64,000 bases of DNA from contig JADLZK010008245.1 in NCBI GenBank assembly GCA_015847255.1, positions 186,001-250,000 on the forward strand. Reading direction: 5' to 3'. The translations under genes and the position numbers were made by a program. The stretch's first letter is position 1, and each line of letters starts with the position of its first letter. Positions 57,520-64,000 of the stretch are shown one piece after another. Under the pieces are notes generated by a model that searched no databases, had not been told where the DNA came from, and saw only the letters and a list, made by a program, of their open reading frames with translations. The DNA comes from Hyparrhenia diplandra (lineage: Eukaryota > Streptophyta > Magnoliopsida > Poales > Poaceae).

Positions 57520-58260
57520 GTAGTTGAGCGTCGGGAAGAGGACCTGCGTTGCCGGGTTCAGCGCCTGTTTACTTCATCGGTGAAGTCCTTTCCGACACCA
57601 AGGCGAGGTATTCGCGGATCGCGAAGCTATTATGCGCCATCGTCGCGACCGCGAAGAAAACCGCCACTACTTCCTCGCGCACCCGGTTGCCATGGTATCC
57701 TCGTTCCCCCTGGGAGATCCTCCAAAACCGAGAGCCACGGGGAGAGTGGCGAAGTGGGCGGTGGAGCTCATGGGCGAAACTATATCGTTCACCCCACAAA
57801 GGCGATCATGTCTCAAGTCTGGCGACTTTGTGGCGAGTGGACGGACACACACGGCTACCCCCGGCGCCCATCCAAGCCGAGTCTTTGGACCATGTACTTT
57901 GATGGATCCATGATGAAGGCGGCGCGCGGAGGGCTTTTTCTCTTCATCTCACCCCTCGGGATTCACCACGGTATGCCATCGGTTGCATTTTCTGCCTCAA
58001 CAACGTCGCGAGAATACGGCGGCTGGTCAGCGGTCTCCGGATCGCGGCGGACCTCGGAATCCGACGGTTGGAAACCGGGGGATTCGCGGAGTTGGTCATC
58101 GACCAAGTCATGAAGGCCTCGGCGTGCCACGACCCGAAGATGGAGGCGTATTGTCGGAAGTGCGCAAATTGGAGGAAAAATTCCATGGGCTTGAACACAA
58201 GCATACGCCGAGGACGCTACAACGAGGCCGCGGATGAACGGCCCAAAGGTCGCGGCAACC
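57520..58260 (+). pseudogene. RNase H and second (Tat-type) RNase H regions
   Basis: PVYFIGEVLSDTKARYS and KLLCAIVATAKK are the classic gypsy RNase H. Then TMYFDGSMMKAARGGLF, NGLRIAADLGIRR-like frames, VIDQVMKASACHDPKMEAYC and KLEEKFHGLEHKH/RYNEAADE form the second RNase H domain known in Tat elements. Confidence 0.7.
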
Positions 58261-58759
58261 AGGTACGTTCCCCGAACGTCCTCACCCGAGACCTCGATAA
58301 ACCCTCGGTCAAGTACACCCCCTCGGAAGTACCCTCAAGGGGCTCACGAGGGCGACGCGACAAGCCACACCGAAGCTATGGCGGTCGGCCCAGATCCCCG
58401 GCCGGGAAAACCCGATGGAGTACCTCACCCGAGGAGAGCTGCGAGGATAAGACCGAGGCTCGTGAGTTAGCCGAAGGGCGAAATCCCTTCCAATTGATTG
58501 GAGAGAAAGGGAACTCTATAAGAGAGGAGCCTCGGGAATATACATGCGATGCATACCCACGGGTGAAGGCCAGAGCGCTCAAGGACACTCAGGGAGTGTG
58601 GCCATCACGCCGCCCCGAGGGACTCTAGTCGGTAAAGTCTTCGGGCAAGGCTTCTGCGGCTCGGCGGTGCGGGACGCGAACCAAGTCGTGCGTGCTGCAG
58701 AGAATGCCAATTCTACGCGCGGGGGCGCACCTCGGCTCAAACGCGCAAACCATACCTCT

Positions 58760-59580
58760 TACGTGGCCATTTGCGGTGTGGGGTCTCGACATGATTGGGC
58801 CCGAAAAGGGCGCCGGGAGGACACACTCACGTCCTAGTCGCCATTGACAAGTTCTCCAAATGGATCGAAGCTCGCCGTGGTGAACCCTCACCTGAGGGAA
58901 ACGGTGAAATTCTTCACGGATATCATCTCCCGTTTGAGTCGAACTCCATCATCACGGACAAAAACGGAACCAACCGTGGGGAAGAAGTTTCTCGACTTTT
59001 TGCGGCGACTATGGCATCAGTGGATACCTCGGCCGTAGCACACCGAAGACCAACGGTCAAGTGGAGCGTGCCAGCGGCATGATCACGCAAGGGCTCAAGC
59101 CGAGGATCTTCAATCGGCTGAACCAATACGGGGAAAAGATGGTACCAAGAGCTGCCTTCGGTTCTATGGAGCCGAACAACGAAAAGCCGAGCCACGGGGT
59201 TCACCCCATTCTTTTCTAGTCTATGGGGCCGAGGCGATCTTGCCCTACGACATTGAATATGGGTCCCCAAGGCTGCGAGCCTACGAGCAAGGCAACCGGC
59301 GGCGAGGCAAGACTCCATCGACCAAGTTGATGAAGCCCGTGACGTTGCTCCTGCGGTCGGCAAGATACCAACAAGCTTTGCGCAAGTATCACGCCAAGCG
59401 GCTGAAGCCTCGGGAGTTCCAAATCAACGACCCGTGCTCGGTGAAGCAGGACAACAAAGGCGTCACAAACTCACGCCACCCAGGAAGGGCCTTATTTCGT
59501 CGCCGAAATATTGGGCCGGGACCTACAAAGCGAAAAAAACGAGAAGGCGAAGTCTACTCCAACGCTGGAACATAGAACAG
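58760..59580 (+). pseudogene. Integrase region
   Basis: PFAVWGLDMIGP, ATHVLVAIDKFSKWIEA-type sequence, VKFFTDII, TNGQVERASGMITQGLKPR, FNRLNQYGEK, VYGAEAILPYDIEYGSPRLR (one extra T at ~59212) and ARYQQALRKYHAKR are integrase core and C-terminal pieces. The coding part ends at ~59600. Confidence 0.75.
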
Positions 59581-59599
59581 CTACGTCGCTTCTACCCTT

Positions 59600-62400
59600 A
59601 AATTCGCACTAGAAGTCAAACATCGGTGTTTTTTCACTCAATAAAGATCTACATCTTTTACGAAAAAGTGCTTCTCGTGTAAACCTTAAGGGAGCCTTAG
59701 CCTCGTCGGCACAAGACTAAAACTCCCTCGGGGCTACATGGGGACCCCCTCGGGAGACCCCTCCCCCTTCCTTTTTCAAAACTTTTTTGAAAAGAAAAAA
59801 GTTTTCTATGCATTCTCTAAACAATCGTTTAAGTTGCGAAGATTCGCTCACGCACAAATCCAAAGCAAGGTAACGAGGCAAACGGACCGCCCCTAGTGGC
59901 ATCCGTATGGACTGCTTGATGGCGTCCACGGTTACCATTTCGCGAGCGGAGAAAGCAAGCGACCCGGCCACACAATAAGCGAACAAATCCGCGCAACATA
60001 AACATAAATGCATCCGCCAAGGCCATAGACCTCGGGCGGCACCATTGTTTATATACATCCATCTCACAAGCTCCAATTTTTCCATACAAAAGGAGAGGTC
60101 GGGCGGGATGGGCTTCATCCACTTGCACCTCACGGCGCCGACGAGGAAGCTTCGGCGAGCGAGCAACACCCTCGACAAGCTGCTTCCCCAGGGAGGCGTC
60201 GGAGCCAGCCGGCGCATCCTCGGGCGGGTGTCCACCATCTCGTGTCCGCCTCACAGGTTGACTCTATGGGGGAGTATGGGGGACACACTTCATCCTCGAC
60301 GGGGAGGCCAGCCAGGGTCGCGGCGCCGATCCGCAATCGTACAGCGTCCCGAGTCTTGGCGGCATCGGCGGCATCCCCTCTCGGCGGGATCAACTTCCTC
60401 CTGTCGTCGGAACCAAGGAAGAAGCCTTTCCCGACGCCGTCGGCACATTGGGCTCCATCGGAAGTGAAGCGAGAAAAACGGCCATACATGTCGCCGCAGG
60501 ACCGGAAAGGCGTTCGGAGCTCGGACTGGGGTAGCCACCCACGGCTCGAGGCTGCGTCTTTGAGGGCCAACCTCCGAGGTTGTCGCCCCGCGCGGACGAA
60601 TCGACAAGGCCTCTTCCGGCTCTGGTGCGACTTCTGCTCCTGCTCCCAGTCCTGCGCCCGGCGTGGCCGCGTGTTCACGGCCTCGGTCCGGACCTTCTCG
60701 CTTACGGAAATTGGTGCTCAAACCGAAGTTAGGAAGACAAGGCGCATGAAGGCAAAAGCTCACTAAGAAAGAAAATGCATCTTGGCACCGGTTTGCCGGC
60801 CCGGCATCACGCCGTGCTCATCCATGGCGACTTGCGGATCTCCTCCTTCTCCTTCTGAGGGGTCTCGCCCTCGGACACCAACTTCGCCAATGCGAGTGTT
60901 CAAGGCATCGCACATCTCCGCCTGCCGTCGCCTCCTCCGGGACCGGTCCGCTCGTCATGGGCCTCCTTCGGGACACGGAGGGGCTGGATCCGAGCCTCTT
61001 CAAAATCATGGCTCATCCGAGCCATGTCATTTACCACTGGCGGCCTCGGACTGGCGCCTTGACAAGCTCGGCCTCAGGGTCCGCCGTTGGGACTCCCTCT
61101 CCTCGGCAAGGGGCAGCAAGCCGGGAGGTCTCGCTGCGGGCCTCGATCAGCTTTACCCGAGTTTGACCAAGGGGCGTTCCGGTTCGAAACGTTCGGCGAA
61201 GGAGCCTCGGACTTCTCCGGGCGGCGACGGAGATGAGTCAGCGACAATACTACTCATCAAGACACAAGCGCCGAAGACATGCGGCGAGGGGGCAACCATC
61301 AGCAGACACTTACGGCGTCGACCTCTGCAAGTCGGCCGGTTATGGCGTCCCCCGATCCTCGCCAAGCCCTCGGCGGCCCACTGACGGATCTGCTCGTGGG
61401 TTCTCCACTCCCGGGACCTCGGGCGGTCGTCGACCACCGCGGCAACCGGGCCCGGGCGTGCCACCCGGGGTCAAGGCGGGAGCCCGGCGGTCGGCTCGGG
61501 AGATACATCTCCTCCGCAGGCAGCTCCCACGGCTCCGGAACCCGGACCGAGTAGAAGTCCAGGGGCCCTCGGGGCCCGACCACGGGCACCGATCCTCGTC
61601 ATGGCCGAGGCGACGCTTCGCCAAGGGCTGCCTCGAGCAGGACACGTGGAGTAGCGGGAAGTCGGGGTTGTACGCCTCGTGAACTCCGGATCGGCGAAGG
61701 TCGGCCAAGCGGGGACTTGCGTCTCCGCCGCCATGAAGAGCTCCTCTTCGAGGAACTCCCGGACAAAGGGGCCCGACTCCGGGGTGGGCGGCGGCGCCCG
61801 ACCCCCCTTCGAATGGCGCCATCTGCTCCGGCACCGAGCTGGCGTCATGGGCCTGAAGGGAACCCTCGATGTCGACCACCATCAACCAGTGGGCCGAGCC
61901 CACCATCGCCACGGGGCTGCACCGCCTCGGGGGTGGCCTCGGCGGCCCGGCTCGGGTCCGACCCCACGGGGCTCGGGGGGGGCGCCATTCAAGGGCCCCT
62001 AGAAACGGGGTGCCCTTGCGAAGCAAGGGTCGGCTATGTGATCCGAGGATTCACCCCATGAGAACCTGCGGACCGCTTAGCGAGATCCGGGGTTTGGGCG
62101 GACTAACCCCCGAGGGCCCGTGGGCCTCCACGGATGGGACATCTCTATAAGCCGGCACCCGCGGGCCTTAAACACGTTCAGGAAATCCGAGCCCAGGGGC
62201 CGGGTATAGGGCGGTTGTGCATTTCCCTCCTGTCCACGGCTCGGGGTTATCACAGGGCGGCCCCATCGTTGAAACCCTCGTGGGCCCGACGCTGCAACCT
62301 CTAGAACGTAGGGTGTGTCGACCCGAGGCTCGTTTGGTTTCGCCGGGCGGGAACCGGCAACGACCGACTTTTTACCCCTAGGGTCGGGCCTGTTGGGATG
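59600..62400. other. Long 3' region of the gypsy element, possibly antisense-coding
   Basis: GC-rich sequence with open stretches mainly on the minus strand (for example 60238-59717 and 62026-61340), but no recognised domain. Tat-type elements are known for long post-integrase regions with antisense ORFs. Assignment is by position. Confidence 0.35.
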
Positions 62401-62649
62401 GGTGGTAGGACGGTTTCCCTGGAAGACGAGGCGTCTAGTCGCCACGCCTGAGGTGGCGCATTGCTGTGCTCACGTTGGGACGCGGCCCATCTTCTTGTCG
62501 AGGCGGAGACGGGGTTCCGTCAAGGTGCATTAATGCACCCGGCGGTTCCACCCTGCTTGGCAGCGTTGGATGGCGGTTCGGCTCCATCATGGAAGCGTCC
62601 ATTCGGGAGTTGGTTCGATTGCCTGAGCCGGCGGTTTTGCCTTCCTTCC

Positions 62650-62656
62650 TATAAAT
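62650..62656 (+). promoter_or_regulatory. TATA box ahead of the extra ORF
   Basis: TATAAAT in TTCCTATAAATGTGTCGG, ~250 bases before the ATG at 62902. Confidence 0.4.
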
Positions 62657-62901
62657 GTGTCGGTGCGATAGTTGCTCCCTTTGCGCTTCGCCATCGCCTT
62701 CTTGCCTTCTTCTTTGCGGCAATCGGAGATAGAGATAGTGTGGGAGAAATTAAGGGAGAGATTCACTTGCCTCGTGCTCGTGTGATCGGGGTTGCTAGCG
62801 GTTGCCACCCTTCGCCTCCCTTTATCCATGGCCGGGGTCGGGTAGCGGTGGTGGCGTGAGGGAGGTGCTTGATCTTTGAGCCGTGGCCGAGGTCGACAGC
62901 G

Positions 62902-63560
62902 ATGGAGGAGAAACTCCGGCGTCTCGTCGATGAAGGGCTTCTTCATCCCCGCACCGATGAAGCCCGGCGAGTGGATTGCTCGGATTGGGACCGAGGAGGA
63001 GCCTAACCCTCACGATGGCTCGTGGTGAGCTTGATGGATCTTCACCGGCGCGGCCGGTATGCCCGGCGGGCGGTTCATTCGGGGCGATCCTCCACTACTA
63101 TGAAATCGAGCTTCATCATGCGCTTTGAACTCGATCTCGGGCCGCCATCTTCGTCACCCTTTGTGAGGATTCACGGGGATCGAGCGCGTGGGACCTCTGG
63201 TTGTGGTTCTTCAAGGCGGATGCGAACCACCACCGCCTCGGTCGTTGGGCCACCCACGGAGGGCGCTGCGCGTTGGAGGCTGTGGCGCTCTGTGTGCGCT
63301 CGGGCGAGCCGAGGCCGAACCGCGGGCTGATGGGTACATCGATCTCAAGCTCACCTCTTCCAACAAGGGGTGGCAAGATCCGGTGGTTCTACCTCCGCAA
63401 CGACGCGAACGCGCTTCCCGTACGTAGACGGGCGTGTCCTCAAGCACGCCCGCAAGAAGTGGGTAGGGTCCCCCTCGGAGGATCATCATCGGTTGGAGGG
63501 GGCCTAAAGGCGAGGCGATTTGCAGCGGCTCCGAGGGAAGGGCCGTGAATCTTTGCTGCA
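62902..63560 (+). pseudogene. 'Putative gypsy type transposon' (PF04195-like) ORF
   Basis: Starts MEEKLRRLVDEGLLHP. After frameshifts it continues SLMDLHRRG, AILHYYEIELHHALNS, FVTLCEDSRG, WDLWLWFFKADANHH and KIRWFYLRNDANALP. This sequence pattern (a helical region ending WFYLKND.A.LP) is the plant PF04195 family found with gypsy elements. It may belong to the same element or to a second one entering from the right. Confidence 0.6.
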
Positions 63561-64000
63561 GTGGTCGCCGCTTTCCATCGGCGTCGGGTGTTGCCGTTGA
63601 TGGCTCGCCCCTTTGCTCATGTGCCCGGATGACCCCGAGGCCGCGGTCTTGGTGCGTCAGGATGTCGGGAAATACGCTTTCCACCGATGGCTTCGGCCAA
63701 GAGGGTGAGGGGATGCGTTGGGGGTCCAACACCCGACACGTATCCCCGAGATCCCCATGCGCCCGGCCAGGGTATATCTCCCCGGTAAGTGCTTCTTGAC
63801 CCCGGTGTCCTTATTGCTTTGGTGCATTGTCGCCATGTGGCCGGTTCTCACTCTTTCTTCGGCAGGCCGTCTGGATTACCGCGACTCCCCTCCTGTGCGG
63901 CATTGGATGCCGTCGCCGGGCGGCGGGCCGTGTTCTAACGAGCTAGGCTGGCGCCGGGCGTTGAAGAAGGAGGAGAGGAAAGAGAACGTGGCTGCGAGAA

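Larger units (their letters stand above)
51726..64000 (+). mobile_element. Tat-lineage Ty3/gypsy retrotransposon, heavily mutated, runs off the right edge
   Basis: GC-rich plus-strand element. Order: LTR-like promoter region, primer-binding-type sequence, gag, aspartic protease, RT, RNase H, a second RNase H, integrase, then a long 3' region. The order PR-RT-RH-INT is Ty3/gypsy. The additional RNase H block (TMYFDGSMMKA, then SSTKS/LVIDQVMKASACHD and KLEEKFHGLE) together with the long post-integrase region marks the Tat group. Dozens of frameshifts make it non-coding. The 3' LTR is not in the window, so the ends are uncertain and other elements may be nested in it. Confidence 0.75.

Noticed and set aside
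59600..62400. Several 100-230 codon minus-strand ORFs as genes
   Set aside because: High GC reduces stops in all frames. No domain was recognised and overlapping ORFs occur on both strands.

Overview
This window is plant nuclear DNA, almost certainly from a panicoid grass (sorghum/maize/sugarcane group). The evidence is intron-containing plant genes with GT-AG junctions (MYB, CC-NB-LRR, AT-hook PPC, TOPLESS-type WD40), Stowaway and Tourist-like MITEs, a tRNA-derived grass SINE, L1-type LINEs, a solo LTR with repeated 'CCGGACGCTCCGG'-like motifs, and a Tat-lineage Ty3/gypsy element. The exact species is inference. Nothing prokaryotic, no CRISPR and no functional tRNA or rRNA gene was seen.

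Layout. 0.1-0.5 kb: first coding exon of a GAMYB-like R2R3-MYB (minus), cut by the window edge. 3.3-5.7 kb: decayed LINE whose tail carries a Stowaway MITE, itself split by a SINE. 6.1-9.1 kb: CC-NB-LRR resistance-like gene (minus) with three frameshifts. 11.1-11.5 kb: small relic of an INDETERMINATE-domain zinc-finger gene whose leader is the same sequence as the MYB leader at 0.6 kb. 13.3-18.7 kb: FAR1/MULE transposase pseudogene and its repeat-rich 3' side. 18.7-23.2 kb: two head-to-head copies of an unrecognised coiled-coil gene forming a ~0.94 kb inverted repeat. The left copy is interrupted by a 1.8 kb solo LTR with perfect 5-bp target duplications. 23.2-24.0 kb: LINE RT fragment. 25.9-26.4 kb: small conserved plant gene with its TATA box.

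28.2-32.5 and 47.3-51.4 kb are two direct copies of a ~4.2 kb segment carrying an AT-hook/PPC (AHL) gene. They differ by a Stowaway insertion and an intron tandem duplication in copy 1 and by a Tourist-like insertion in copy 2. Between them lie an ORF1-only LINE (33.6-36.0 kb) with a telomere-like stretch at its 5' junction, and a 15-exon minus-strand gene (40.2-46.2 kb). The exons of that gene read protein kinase, then MSP/VAP domain, then the C-terminal WD40 half of a TOPLESS-related corepressor. From ~51.7 kb to the right edge is a GC-rich, heavily mutated Tat-type gypsy element with gag-pro, RT, RNase H, second RNase H and integrase, followed by a long 3' region with a 'putative gypsy type transposon' ORF.

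Most coding loci are damaged. Many breaks are single-base length changes in short A or C/G runs, so consensus error and true decay cannot be separated from this sequence alone. The strongest leads are the kinase-MSP-TOPLESS chimera, the inverted repeat with an LTR promoter pointing into it, the ORF1-only LINE with its telomere-like junction, and the MYB/IDD leader sharing.
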